A stretch of DNA of 64,000 nucleotides from Sphingobium lactosutens DS20 (GCF_000445105.1 NZ_ATDP01000107.1:62001-126000), one strand, 5' to 3'; counted from the stretch's first letter, positions 25,891 through 35,194 are shown. A program made the numbers and translations. Notes: a model not told the origin generated them from the sequence alone.

Positions 25891-28800
25891 CGAACTGACC
25901 GCGTTCCTAGCGACCGCAACCGTCGACGGCATCCTCGGGCGCCTGCTCTATCGGGGCGCCGCATGGTCGCTGATGCGCGAGGATGGCGTGTTGCCCGCTA
26001 ATGCGCCGCCCCTCGGCGCGACGATCGAAACCGACCTTGCCGAGCATGGCTTTGCCCTGCTTCGGGGCGCGATGGCCCTGCGCGCTCAGGCTGGCGCTTC
26101 CGAACTGACCAGCAAGGCGTTCGAGCGTGCCGCCAACGCCTTCGAAGCCCTCGTGCGCAACGGCGATCTGGAGTCGCCCGACCGCGGTTTCCGCCGCACG
26201 CTTGCCGCTGCGGCCTACCACCTGGCCGGCTTTTCGGCCGTCGCCTATTCGCTCTTCAACGAGACTGCGGACGATCTCAATGCTTCGCCAGGCGAAACGG
26301 CGATCCGGCACCTGATCCTGCGCGATCTCGGCCAGCTGCGCGGCTTTGTTCGCGTGTGGCTGGACGATGAGGCGCACGGCGACGAGCAGATCGCCGGAAC
26401 GCTGACAGGCGAAGACCCCGACATCGACGAGGCGCTGTCGACTATCCTCAACACGACGATCTGCCGGGCTCTGGCGCATTTTGACTTCGCGCTCGAGACG
26501 GGCGAGTCCGAGCCGATCGAGACTGCGCGGGCATTGCTCGCCACTGCGGTCAGTCTGGCAGACAACGCGGAGAATGTTCCACTTTGGTGGATATCGAACC
26601 TCTGCCGTCACCTGATCGATGACCTCTGGCGGCATTCGCTGCACGAGAATCTGCCGACCGAGCCGCCGGAAGGGACGGAGGAAAAATACCCGGACCTGCG
26701 CCGGCTGTTCATCTCGTCGCTCTACGCGCGCAAGACGTCCGAGGTGGAGTTATGGCCATCGCAGCGCGAAGCCGCCCAGCGTTCCACGGACGTCACCGAC
26801 GATCTGGTCGTCGCCTTGCCGACCAGCGCCGGTAAGACGCGCGTGGCCGAGATCGCCGCGCTGATGACCTTGTCGTCGGCGCGCCGGGTGCTGATCGTCA
26901 CACCGCTGCGCGCCCTTTCCGCCCAGACAGAGCGATCCTTCAGAAAGACCTTCGCGCCCCTCGGGTTCAGCGTCTCCTCGCTTTATGGCGCCAGCGGCCT
27001 CTCGGCTGGCGATGAAGACGCGCTGCGCACCCGTGAGATCATCATCGCGACGCCCGAGAAGCTCGATTTCGCGCTGAGAAGCGACCCCTCTCTGATTGAT
27101 GACGTGGGCCTGATCGTCCTCGATGAAGGCCACATGATCGGTCCTAGCGAGCGCGAGATTCGCTACGAGACGCTGGTTCAGCGTCTGCTCCGACGCGGGG
27201 ACGCGGGCGACCGCCGGATTGTGTGTCTTTCTGCCATCCTGCCCAGCGGCGACGAATTGGATGATCTCACCGCCTGGATTCGCTCAGACGAGCCGGGCGA
27301 GCCTGTGCGCTCTGACTGGCGTCCTACACGGCAGCGGTTTGGTGCGCTGACGTGGCGCGGCAAGGACGCGCTGCTCCGGCTCGACCTGGATGAAGATGGT
27401 CCGTTCCTCGACAAATTCGTCGTGGAGAAACCGGCGCTCGGGAGGGAGAAGAAGCCCTATCCGCGCAAGAACTCGCACCTCGCCTTGTTCGCGGCATGGG
27501 AGTTCGCCAGCCAGGGCAAGCGGACCTTAATCTTCTCCACGCAGGCGAACTGGGTCGAGAGCTACGGTAAAAAGGTCGTGGACCTCTGCAAGCGCGGCTA
27601 TCTGGAATCGCTGCTGGAGGATAAGGCGTCGATCGCCCGCGCTCTGGAGGTCGGCAATGAATGGCTGGGTGAGGACCATCCCGCTGTCGCCTGCCTCAAG
27701 CAGGGCGTTGCCATCCACCATGGTCGGCTGCCGAGCCCGTTTTTGCGCGAGCTGGAAGCCCTGCTGTCTGAGGGCGTCCTGAAAGTCATAGTCGCGTCGC
27801 CGACGCTCTCGCAGGGTCTCAATCTCAACGCCGCCGTGCTCTTGGTGCCTGCGTTGTATCGTGCCGGCGAGAAGATCAAAGGCGAAGAGTTTGCGAACGT
27901 TGCCGGCCGAGCCGGACGCGCCTTCGTCGACGTCGAGGGACTCATTGTCCACGTCATGTTCGACAATATTAACTGGCGAAAAAAAGAATGGGGCAAGCTG
28001 GTTGCCTCCGCCAAAGCTCGCACGCTGAAAAGCGGCCTCATCCAGATCGTCGCCGAGATTCTTGAGCGGCTGTCCCGCGAAGGTGTTCTGGATCGCGACG
28101 ATGCCTGGGAATATCTCGCTAATGCGCGCGAAGCTTGGAGGTCGTCGGAGGAGGAAGCATCTCTGGCCGAGCGCTTGGCTGCTGCAAGACAGAATGATGG
28201 CGATGTCGCTCATGACGACGAAGAAGAAGATGATGATGATGACGATGCGGAAGAGACCATCGAAGAGGAGCCTCTGTCGCAGATAGTCGAACGTCTAGAC
28301 GCGACTGTGTTTGGTCTCATTGAAGCGCTCGATTCTGATAGGGCCGATTTGCCGAAGCTTTTGGACGAGGCCCTCAGAGGATCGCTCTGGGCTCGTCAGA
28401 TCGCCCGCGAGGACGAAGACGTAGCTCCTCTGCACAAGCGAGTAATCGAGGCGCGAGCTGATCTCATCTGGAAGACGACCACCGCGCCGGCCCGGCGCGG
28501 TCATTTCGCCATGGGTGTTGGACTGGAAGCAGGCCTTGCAATTGATGCCATGGCTGACGTGTTGGCCGAACTCCTCGACCGCGCAGACGTAGCGGCACTG
28601 AGCGGCGATATTGATGAACTAGTCGAGACCCTTGGCGGCCTTGGAGAGCGGCTTTTGTTCATGCGTCCGTTCATCCCCAGCAAGAACAACGCGCTGCCTG
28701 CGAATTGGAAGGCAATCCTGCATAGTTGGGTGTCGGGCGAGGATGTGGCCAAGATCGGGCCCCAGAACATGCGGGCGGTCGAAGAGGCCTTCACCTACCG

Positions 28801-29392
28801 TTTGGTTTGGGCTCTGGAGGCTGTCCGCACTCGCCGCATGTCTCTCGGGTGGTCGCCAGACACGGTGGCGGGCGGTGCCGCGGCGGCGGTCGAAACCGGC
28901 GTCCCGCAATTCATGATGTCGATGCTGATCCGCGCGGGCCTACCGTCACGGCGCGCGGCCATGGCGGCGATCGAGGATGCCAAGCCGGTCTTCGTCACGC
29001 CCGCCGAGATGCGTGCCTGGCTCGAATCCGACGACATCACGGCCTACACGGACGCCGGCGGCTGGCCCACGCCCGACACCGCTGCGCTATGGGCGCGCTT
29101 CCGAACCGAAGCCCTCAGTGGCGGCATCCAGAAGTGGTCGGTCGAAAACTATAAGCGCTTGCTGGACGTCGCAGCTGCACCGCCCGCCGGTCTCTATCGG
29201 ATCGTCACCGATGAGGGTGACGGGCGGACCTGGCTGACGACGCCCGATTACCAGCAGGTTGCCGTCTTCAAGAAGCCGGCGGTCGATCCCAAGCCCAGCC
29301 TCTTTTCAGGCCGATTGCCCGGCGACACCAGGTTGGTGGAGACGTTGCGTGTCGGTCGCGGGAAACTGCGCTGGCCGACGGCCGATGCGTAA
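25877..29392 (+). CDS. hamB: HamB, Hachiman antiphage helicase subunit
   Basis: An 1171-residue superfamily 2 helicase: a helical N-terminal region of about 280 residues, a Q-motif-like ELWPSQREAAQR, Walker A ALPTSAGKT (about 313-321), Walker B VLDEGH (about 415-420), SPTLSQGLNL and motif VI NVAGRAGRAF (near 677). A very acidic run (EEEDDDDDDAEETIEEE, near 785) follows, then a C-terminal helical region. In Hachiman the helicase senses altered DNA and releases HamA nuclease activity. It starts with TTG inside the end of hamA. The length is within the range seen for HamB. Confidence 0.87.
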   Translation: METIDELTAFLATATVDGILGRLLYRGAAWSLMREDGVLPANAPPLGATIETDLAEHGFALLRGAMALRAQAGASELTSKAFERAANAFEALVRNGDLESPDRGFRRTLAAAAYHLAGFSAVAYSLFNETADDLNASPGETAIRHLILRDLGQLRGFVRVWLDDEAHGDEQIAGTLTGEDPDIDEALSTILNTTICRALAHFDFALETGESEPIETARALLATAVSLADNAENVPLWWISNLCRHLIDDLWRHSLHENLPTEPPEGTEEKYPDLRRLFISSLYARKTSEVELWPSQREAAQRSTDVTDDLVVALPTSAGKTRVAEIAALMTLSSARRVLIVTPLRALSAQTERSFRKTFAPLGFSVSSLYGASGLSAGDEDALRTREIIIATPEKLDFALRSDPSLIDDVGLIVLDEGHMIGPSEREIRYETLVQRLLRRGDAGDRRIVCLSAILPSGDELDDLTAWIRSDEPGEPVRSDWRPTRQRFGALTWRGKDALLRLDLDEDGPFLDKFVVEKPALGREKKPYPRKNSHLALFAAWEFASQGKRTLIFSTQANWVESYGKKVVDLCKRGYLESLLEDKASIARALEVGNEWLGEDHPAVACLKQGVAIHHGRLPSPFLRELEALLSEGVLKVIVASPTLSQGLNLNAAVLLVPALYRAGEKIKGEEFANVAGRAGRAFVDVEGLIVHVMFDNINWRKKEWGKLVASAKARTLKSGLIQIVAEILERLSREGVLDRDDAWEYLANAREAWRSSEEEASLAERLAAARQNDGDVAHDDEEEDDDDDDAEETIEEEPLSQIVERLDATVFGLIEALDSDRADLPKLLDEALRGSLWARQIAREDEDVAPLHKRVIEARADLIWKTTTAPARRGHFAMGVGLEAGLAIDAMADVLAELLDRADVAALSGDIDELVETLGGLGERLLFMRPFIPSKNNALPANWKAILHSWVSGEDVAKIGPQNMRAVEEAFTYRLVWALEAVRTRRMSLGWSPDTVAGGAAAAVETGVPQFMMSMLIRAGLPSRRAAMAAIEDAKPVFVTPAEMRAWLESDDITAYTDAGGWPTPDTAALWARFRTEALSGGIQKWSVENYKRLLDVAAAPPAGLYRIVTDEGDGRTWLTTPDYQQVAVFKKPAVDPKPSLFSGRLPGDTRLVETLRVGRGKLRWPTADA

Positions 29393-29407
29393 CGAGGAAC
29401 GGTAGCT

Positions 29408-30109
29408 ATGCTCTATGCCTGGGTCGGCGACCAGAAACGTGCACCCGCCGCGAAGGGAGAACGCACGACCTGCCGCGACTGCGGCGGCCTGCTCACCGCC
29501 GTCATGCCTGTTGAGAACACGCCCCACTGGCGGCACAAGGCGGGCGACTGCGATCCCTGGGGCGAGCCTGAGGGACCTTGGCACCTCGGCTGGAAAGAAC
29601 TCTTCGATATGTCCTGCCGCGAGATCGCTTTGCGCGATCCGATGACAGGTGAGCTTCATCGCGCGGGCGCACTGGTCGGGAGCGGCACGCCCAGGGCAAC
29701 CGTGCTGGAACTGCAGCACTCCTCGATCAGCGAGGACGAGCGCAATGCGCGGGAGGCCTTCTATCGGCGCGGGCATCGGATGTTCTGGCTGGTTCACATC
29801 CATAGCGAAAGCTCGTTCCTGGGAATCTATTTCGGCATGTCGCTCGATTTCAAATCGCGGGTCGTCCATCTCGACGGCAAGGAATTCGCGATCATGCGGT
29901 GGATGGGACCGAACAAGCAGTTCATTGAAAAGTGGAAGCGCGCTGCTGCCCACGTCTTCTTCCATGCGGGTCCGTACATCTTCTACCTCGCCGGCCCTGG
30001 CGTGGCCGCCCGACTCGGAAGCCCATTGAAGCGTGGCGAGTTTGCCCTTTGCGCCCTGACACGCGAAGAGTTTTTGCGGGCGGTCCACCGGGAGGATGGT
30101 GCTCCTTGA
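29408..30109 (+). CDS. CoiA-like nuclease-family protein
   Basis: This 233-residue protein resembles competence protein CoiA. It has an N-terminal zinc-ribbon-like segment (TCRDCGGLL and PHWRHKAGDC), then HLGWKELFD, and the core TVLELQHSSISEDERNAREAFYRR followed by MFWLVHI. This matches the CoiA pattern of a glutamate-glutamine nuclease strand, an E-R-x2-R helix and a W-x-hydrophobic strand. It starts 15 bp after hamB and its stop overlaps the next small gene, so it looks like part of the Hachiman operon. Its role there is unknown; DNA cleavage is an inference. Confidence 0.75.
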   Translation: MLYAWVGDQKRAPAAKGERTTCRDCGGLLTAVMPVENTPHWRHKAGDCDPWGEPEGPWHLGWKELFDMSCREIALRDPMTGELHRAGALVGSGTPRATVLELQHSSISEDERNAREAFYRRGHRMFWLVHIHSESSFLGIYFGMSLDFKSRVVHLDGKEFAIMRWMGPNKQFIEKWKRAAAHVFFHAGPYIFYLAGPGVAARLGSPLKRGEFALCALTREEFLRAVHREDGAP

Positions 30110-30222
30110 CGGATTATTCGTATCGAGCGTCGCCGCCTCGCGAGCGTGGGGCCAAAATCGGCCGAAACGAGCGGTGCCGGTGCCAGTCAGGCCGGAAATA
30201 CAAGCATTGTCACCGCCAATGA
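30106..30222 (+). CDS. 38-residue SEC-C metal-binding peptide
   Basis: A tiny frame starting with TTG at 30106 (TTGA overlap with the previous stop) and ending TGA at 30222 (ATGA overlap with the next start). It ends in GRNERCRCQSGRKYKHCHRQ, which fits the SEC-C zinc motif pattern GRNxxCxCxSGxKYKxC. The overlaps on both sides argue that it is translated. It could instead be the end of a longer product made by frameshifting from the CoiA-like gene. Confidence 0.6.
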   Translation: MTDYSYRASPPRERGAKIGRNERCRCQSGRKYKHCHRQ

Positions 30223-31358
30223 TCGACGGCGGCATCCATCCTGCGTCGAGCATCCCCGTCGATCGCTATTTCCTCGATGAAAGCGGTCATGGTGGCGATC
30301 TCGCTTCTGCGAAGGAACTCGCTTTCGCCGGCCAGCCGTTCTTCGCACTGGCCTGCGTCGGCGCGGGAGATTCCGCGCTGTTGGCGGCCGAGCTGGATAG
30401 GCTGCGCGTGCATTACGCCTGTGGTGAAAGCGAACTGAAATCGACCAAGTTGGGAAAGAAGCTGACGCCGATCGCCGGTGAATTGATCTCCTTCCTTGGC
30501 CGGCATCGATGGCCGCTCTTCGTGGAGCTGGTGGACAAGCGGTTCTTCATTGCGGCCCACATCGTCAACCACCTGCTTTGCGGCTCTTACGGTCTCGACA
30601 ATATCGACATGGCGAGCCGCAATATGATCGCGGAATTCCTCTCGGACGAGGATTCCGATGCGGTGTTGCTGGCCTACATCAACGCCTGCGAGACGCTCTC
30701 GATGACATCCGTGGCGGGCGTCATCGATCTACTCTGGGACTGGCTGGATCTCTCCGACGCCGAGATCGCCCGAACCGCTCAGGTTCTGACGATGTTCGCG
30801 CGGGACCGCGTGCGGGAATCGTCGGCGAAGGCCGAGGACTTTCTGCCGATTGCCGACGAGTCCACCACCGGCAAGAAGGTCTGGATGCTGCCCAACCTTC
30901 AGTGCCTCACCAATATCTACGCCCGCCTCAATCAGTCCCGGCCTGTCAGCCTCGACGGCGCCCGGCTCGTTCATGACGAGCAGATGCAGTACGCGAAGGT
31001 TCTCGAGGACTCCAAGACGCTTATGGAGCAGCTCGCGGCCGAGACCGCTCTGCCGATCGTTCCATTCGCCGACTATCGCCTGCGAGGGCGTGGAAATCTC
31101 GTCTTCGCGACGGGGAAGATCGAACCCTGCCTCCAGGCGGCCGATATCCTTGCCGGTTGCGCGATGCGTTTCGCGCGGGATGGCAAGGCGCGCAAGGCTC
31201 GCATCGACGAGCCGCTCCGCGCGGTGTTCCACCGGATGATTGATGCAGGCAACCCCATGCAAGCGACCGGCATCAACCTGGTGATGAGCACGCGTCTGCT
31301 CGAAACGCTGGGTGTTCCGCACATCCCGGCGGACTTCGCGGAACGCATGTTGCTGTAG
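30219..31358 (+). CDS. DUF3800 domain protein
   Basis: This 379-residue protein has the DUF3800 signature: an N-terminal YFLDESG motif and a C-terminal PCLQAADILAG motif, an RNase H-like arrangement of acidic residues. DUF3800 proteins are common in mobile elements and defence loci, and nuclease activity has been suggested for the family. The ATG at 30219 overlaps the SEC-C stop (ATGA). It ends the coupled run that starts at hamA. Confidence 0.82.
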   Translation: MIDGGIHPASSIPVDRYFLDESGHGGDLASAKELAFAGQPFFALACVGAGDSALLAAELDRLRVHYACGESELKSTKLGKKLTPIAGELISFLGRHRWPLFVELVDKRFFIAAHIVNHLLCGSYGLDNIDMASRNMIAEFLSDEDSDAVLLAYINACETLSMTSVAGVIDLLWDWLDLSDAEIARTAQVLTMFARDRVRESSAKAEDFLPIADESTTGKKVWMLPNLQCLTNIYARLNQSRPVSLDGARLVHDEQMQYAKVLEDSKTLMEQLAAETALPIVPFADYRLRGRGNLVFATGKIEPCLQAADILAGCAMRFARDGKARKARIDEPLRAVFHRMIDAGNPMQATGINLVMSTRLLETLGVPHIPADFAERMLL

Positions 31359-31451
31359 GCGATTCCTGCGCACTCCAGGTGCGGACTAGCGACGACAGGC
31401 CAAGCCACTCGCCCGTTATCTTCGCCGTCGTCCATGCGTTCCATGACTTCC

Positions 31452-31500
31452 GCCACGATAGTTCGTCTGGGTTTCAGTATGCGGGCACCCCCGACCAAAT
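31452..31500 (+). repeat. Right 49-bp direct repeat bounding the defence cargo
   Basis: Second copy of the repeat at 23217-23265, in the same orientation, with 2 mismatches. It lies 93 bp after the DUF3800 stop and before the leader of the ArdC gene, so it marks the right border of the cargo. Confidence 0.9.
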
Positions 31501-31560
31501 ATCCCCAGGCAGGGGAACGTCTTCCCCTACCGGCGAGCCGCTGTCGCGTCTCCCCGGACC

Positions 31561-31679
31561 CCTTCGTGCGGGGCTGCCGCCCCGCAACGCCCCGCCAAAG
31601 TGAGAGGACAGCCGGTTCGGCCGTGATGGGCTGAGCGCGGAGAGAAAGGCTCGCCGCCGGCCCGTCGCGGAGACAGGTC
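31561..31679 (+). promoter_or_regulatory. Structured leader upstream of ardC (family A, radC-RNA-like)
   Basis: GC-rich leader ending at the ArdC start. It shares ordered blocks with the leaders before parB (35195-35309) and the strawberry-notch gene (41451-41557): GAGAGG/GAGGGAAAGG, GCCGG, CGTGA, GGGCT, GAGAGA/GGAGAGA and TCGCGGAGA or similar. This looks like one RNA family, probably the described radC RNA motif found before DNA-binding and antirestriction genes. Confidence 0.55.
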
Positions 31680-32663
31680 ATGGCACAGCAAAGCAAGAAC
31701 CGCCCCACAAGCGAGCGGGCAAATCTCTACCAGCAGATCACCGACCGGATCATCGCCGAACTCGAGGCCGGCCGTGTCCCTTGGGTCCAGCCCTGGGGCG
31801 CTGCGAAGGCCGGCATCGGCATGCCGTACAACGCCGTCAGCGAGCGAAGGTATAGCGGCGTCAATATTCTCACGCTCTGGGACGCCGTGATCTCGCGCGG
31901 CTATGCGAGCCAAGCCTTTCTGACCTTCAGACAGGCGATCGCGCTGGGCGGGTCGGTCCGCAAGGGCGAGCACGGTATTGCCGTGATCTACACACGCCGG
32001 TTCGTGCCAAAGGTGGAACGCCGCCGCGCCAATATAGAGGGCCGCGAGCCATCGGGCGGCATCCCCTTCCTCAAGCACTTCACCGTCTTCTCGGTCGAGC
32101 AATGCGATGGGCTTCCCGCACATATCTGCGAACCGCCGCCGCCGATCCCGGAGGGGCTGATCCTGCCTCATGCCGAGGCGCTGATCGAGGCGACCGGCGC
32201 CGACTTCCGCATCGGTGGTCCATCGGCCTTCTATTCGCCGACGCACGATTATGTGCAGGTGCCGCGGCCGGATGATTTCTTCGACCCGACCAACTGGCAC
32301 AGAACGGCTTTTCACGAACTCGGTCATTGGGCAGGCGGCGCTTCCCGACTGAATCGCGATCAGACCGGCGCGTTCGGCTCGGTCGCATACGGCAAGGAAG
32401 AGTTGTGCGCCGAACTGACCGGCGCTTTCGTCTGTGCCGCGCTCGGCATCGTGCCAACCGTCCGACACGCCGATTATCTCGGATCCTGGCTGGAGATCAT
32501 CCGCGAGGACAATCGCGCGATCCTGCGCGCCGCGAGCGCAGCCTCCAAAGCCGCCGACTATCTGCTCGCCTTCCGGCCGCAATCCGCCATCGCCGCCAAT
32601 GACGACGATTCGCAGCCGGACCCTGATGGGGCGATGGCGATCGAGGGGAGGATCGCGGCATGA
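31680..32663 (+). CDS. ArdC-family antirestriction protein
   Basis: This 327-residue protein has an N-terminal ssDNA-binding ArdC domain (LYQQITDRIIAELEAG, VPWVQPW, YSGVNILTLWD) and a C-terminal zincin-like domain with the HExxH motif FHELGHW (near residue 212). ArdC proteins protect incoming single-stranded DNA of conjugative elements from host restriction. It is the first gene of a four-gene run with ATGA-type overlaps (ArdC, DUF2958, the 33.06-kb gene and the 34.29-kb gene). Confidence 0.9.
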   Translation: MAQQSKNRPTSERANLYQQITDRIIAELEAGRVPWVQPWGAAKAGIGMPYNAVSERRYSGVNILTLWDAVISRGYASQAFLTFRQAIALGGSVRKGEHGIAVIYTRRFVPKVERRRANIEGREPSGGIPFLKHFTVFSVEQCDGLPAHICEPPPPIPEGLILPHAEALIEATGADFRIGGPSAFYSPTHDYVQVPRPDDFFDPTNWHRTAFHELGHWAGGASRLNRDQTGAFGSVAYGKEELCAELTGAFVCAALGIVPTVRHADYLGSWLEIIREDNRAILRAASAASKAADYLLAFRPQSAIAANDDDSQPDPDGAMAIEGRIAA

Positions 32664-33061
32664 TGCTCCTCACCCCCGAAATCCGCGAAGCCCTGTGCGC
32701 CAATGACCATGCTCGCCGAGTGGCGTTGGCCACGGGCGAGCGTGAGCCCGATCCGATCCCCGTCGTCCGCTTCTTCAACCCCGTCGGCCAAGCCACCTGG
32801 CTCGCCACCGAGATCGATTCGGACGGGGTCATGTTCGGACTGGCCGACTTGGGCTTTGGCTGCCCGGAGTTGGGCAGCTTCGCGCTCGACGAGATGGAGG
32901 CGATCCGTTTGCCTCTCGGCCTCGGCATCGAACGCGACATCCTGTTCGAAGGTGCCTTTCCCTTGTCGGTTTATGCCGAAGCCGCGCGCCGGGCCGGCTC
33001 GCTGGTTCTTGCGGACCGTCTGCTGCACAAGGCGGCCGCCTCTTTAAAAGGAGGCCGGTGA
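32660..33061 (+). CDS. DUF2958 domain protein
   Basis: This 133-residue protein has the DUF2958 pattern: LLTPEIREAL near the start, VVRFFNPVGQATWLATE, then MFGLADLGFGCPELGSF and FPLSVYAEAAR. It is a common accessory protein of alphaproteobacterial conjugative elements, often next to ArdC. The function is unknown. It overlaps ardC by 4 bp and shares a base with the next start. Confidence 0.85.
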   Translation: MMLLTPEIREALCANDHARRVALATGEREPDPIPVVRFFNPVGQATWLATEIDSDGVMFGLADLGFGCPELGSFALDEMEAIRLPLGLGIERDILFEGAFPLSVYAEAARRAGSLVLADRLLHKAAASLKGGR

Positions 33062-34293
33062 TGCGTTTCGCCAAATGGCCCAAGCCGACCGCCTATGTGG
33101 AGACCGCGCGCAAGCGCTCCGCCTTTGCCGCCAAGCGGCGCCGCGAGCGCGAGAAGCTGCCGCTTTTCGCCGACATGATCGCCGCCGGCCAGCATAGCGT
33201 CGACGAGGAAATGGCCCGCCGCGCCGAGTGGAGGCCCGATCAGCAACAGCGGCTTCGGGACGAGCGAGCCTCTGTCTGGCGCCGAGCGAGGGCGCGTCTG
33301 TTTGCATTCCCGGAAACAACGCGCCGGACGATTCGCCGGATCTGGCGTGACTGTCCCTATCCGGCCGATCCCTACAGCTTCGCCGATCTGCTGCATCAGA
33401 TTCGTGTCGGCCGTGTCAATCCCGACCGGCCGCCGTGGAAGTTCCATGCGCGGGTCAAGGCGCGGACAACGCCTGATCCGCAAAGGTTTGCCGATGCCTT
33501 CAAGCGCGTCGGCCAGCGAATGGTCGAGCCAGCGCCGGGATTACCGGCGATTGAGGCGCGGCAATATTGCGGCAATCTCGGGAATGGGATCCTGTTCCTC
33601 GATGCCGTGCCGTCCATGCTCGACGAGGGTGATGTAACCATCCGCGTGCGCGGCGTCTGCACCAACGCTGATATCACCCTGATCGGCCGTCTTGCCTCGG
33701 AGGCCGAGCGTCGCCCGGTCAAGGTCGTGCGGGTCGATGTGCCGCAGACGCGCGAGGGGGGCTTCTCGCATCGCCTGCTCATTCTCGCCTGCTCGGCGAC
33801 CAAGCGCCACGATCCCGGCTGGATGCCCGCCTGGGAACGCTATGATGGGCCGCTTTGGCAGACTTGGCGCGCGGTCGATCCCGATCGCCGGTTGGCCCGT
33901 GTCTGCTTCCTGTCCGCCCGCTACGGCTTTCGCGCGGGTGACAGCCCGATCGAGGACTATGACGCCCGTCTGACCTCCGATCTCGCCGAACGCTTGATTG
34001 CGGGCGGGATGACGACGCGCTGGCCACGCCCGCCGTCTCCCGGCAAACCTGACACTTACGGCTCGCATCCCGGCTGCGAGATCGCCAGCCTCGCCTATCA
34101 TGGCACGCGGCCCTTCACCAATGTCGCGCTGGTCGGCGGGGGACTCTACATCAAGGTGATGCGGGCATTCCTGGAAGGCTTCCGCGAAATGCGCTGCCTC
34201 ACCCCCGACGCCGAGGTCACCGAAATCAATGCCGGGATCGGCGTGATGCGTCAGCGGCTCCGCAGTTGGCTCGAAGCTGGCCGCGGTCGATGA
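33061..34293 (+). CDS. Conjugative-element protein with C-terminal DUF6884-like domain
   Basis: A 410-residue protein. The N-terminal third is basic and rich in arginine (KRRREREKLP). The C-terminal 180 residues start with LLILACSATKR and continue with RVCFLSARYGF and SPIEDYDARL, which matches the YaaA/DUF6884 type of domain (a CSxTK motif, then SAxYG, then I-x-Y-D). The ATG at 33061 has an excellent AAAGGAGG six bases upstream. Substrate and role are unknown. Confidence 0.7.
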   Translation: MRFAKWPKPTAYVETARKRSAFAAKRRREREKLPLFADMIAAGQHSVDEEMARRAEWRPDQQQRLRDERASVWRRARARLFAFPETTRRTIRRIWRDCPYPADPYSFADLLHQIRVGRVNPDRPPWKFHARVKARTTPDPQRFADAFKRVGQRMVEPAPGLPAIEARQYCGNLGNGILFLDAVPSMLDEGDVTIRVRGVCTNADITLIGRLASEAERRPVKVVRVDVPQTREGGFSHRLLILACSATKRHDPGWMPAWERYDGPLWQTWRAVDPDRRLARVCFLSARYGFRAGDSPIEDYDARLTSDLAERLIAGGMTTRWPRPPSPGKPDTYGSHPGCEIASLAYHGTRPFTNVALVGGGLYIKVMRAFLEGFREMRCLTPDAEVTEINAGIGVMRQRLRSWLEAGRGR

Positions 34294-34670
34294 CCGATCC
34301 GTCCTCGCCACTTGGCCATAATGGCGGCCCACCCCTCGATGAGGACGAGGGGCCGCCGGTTCCGCGTCACTGCAAATATTGCCGGCATTGGTCGCCGCCT
34401 TCGGACTGGGAGGTCCGCGCTTACGAAGCGTTTCAGCTCGGCATTTCTCGGCGGCGTGTCAAACGCCCGACCGGCTTCTGCGACCGCGTGTTGATGCGGC
34501 CGGGCAAGCCGCTCGCCTTTTCCGCGACGACAGACACGTTCGGCTGCCTCAATTTCTCAGCCAAGCCACGGGAGCCGCTTACGCGCGGACACGGGTTTGT
34601 CAGGATCTATGAGGGTGATCACATCGTCTGGCAGGGATGGGAAAAAGATCTTCCCGACGAATATCGTTAG
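34290..34670 (+). CDS. Hypothetical cysteine-containing ICE protein
   Basis: A 126-residue protein that begins MTDPSSPLGHNGGPPLDED, a proline/glycine-rich start seen in several alphaproteobacterial element proteins. It carries CKYCRHW followed later by CDRV and GCLNF, possibly one metal site. It overlaps the previous gene by 4 bp and converges on a small zinc-ribbon gene with a 4-bp overlap of stops. No known function. Confidence 0.65.
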   Translation: MTDPSSPLGHNGGPPLDEDEGPPVPRHCKYCRHWSPPSDWEVRAYEAFQLGISRRRVKRPTGFCDRVLMRPGKPLAFSATTDTFGCLNFSAKPREPLTRGHGFVRIYEGDHIVWQGWEKDLPDEYR

Positions 34671-34864
34671 GTGCGGCCTTGCGCTTCGTCGATCAGCTTC
34701 TGGACCAATCCGATCGGGGTATCATCGATCGGCCGGATCGTTTCGCCGCAGCCGGGGCAGTCGACGGTCCGCTCGAGCCGAAGCGTGCGATAGCGGATGC
34801 TGAATTCCCGCCCGCATCGCGGGCATTCCGCCTGCGCAAGGATATCATCGAGATCGTCGCCCAT
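34667..34864 (-). CDS. Small zinc-ribbon protein
   Basis: A 65-residue protein with two CxxC pairs (ECPRCGREF and DCPGCGETI) about 20 residues apart, a classic zinc ribbon. The ATG at 34864 is chosen over one 30 bp upstream because it starts the acidic MGDDLDDILAQAE segment. It may bind nucleic acid; the target is unknown. Confidence 0.65.
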   Translation of the reverse strand: MGDDLDDILAQAECPRCGREFSIRYRTLRLERTVDCPGCGETIRPIDDTPIGLVQKLIDEAQGRT

Positions 34865-34924
34865 CCCGGCAGAATAGCATATCCCGCCGATCATGACGAC
34901 GCCGCGCGACGACCCTGAATCTCG

Positions 34925-35113
34925 CTAAAGCGGCAATCGGAGCTGATTGACATCAGGCGCAGGCACACCCTGCAATTTCTCGATGATCGTCGCCGCGAGC
35001 GTGTCGGCGGCGCGCTCGCGCATATGCGCATCCGGCATCGTCAGGCCGACGCGCGCCCAGCCTGGCGCCGACAGCAGGATGGCGGATAGCTCGTCTCGTT
35101 CGATTCGTTCCAT
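34925..35113 (-). CDS. Small DUF6771-like protein
   Basis: A 62-residue protein starting MERIERDELSAILLSAPGWA and continuing with RERAADTLAATIIEKL. It resembles the short DUF6771 proteins of sphingomonad elements, recognised by eye only. A much longer frame through the same stop reads antisense through the leader and start of parB and is not credible. Confidence 0.62.
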   Translation of the reverse strand: MERIERDELSAILLSAPGWARVGLTMPDAHMRERAADTLAATIIEKLQGVPAPDVNQLRLPL

Positions 35114-35194
35114 GCGAGGATTGGAACAAAAATAGAACATCGTGGCAAGTCCGTTGATGCCCTGCACCACGATCCTGCGACGAATGTCGCCAGC

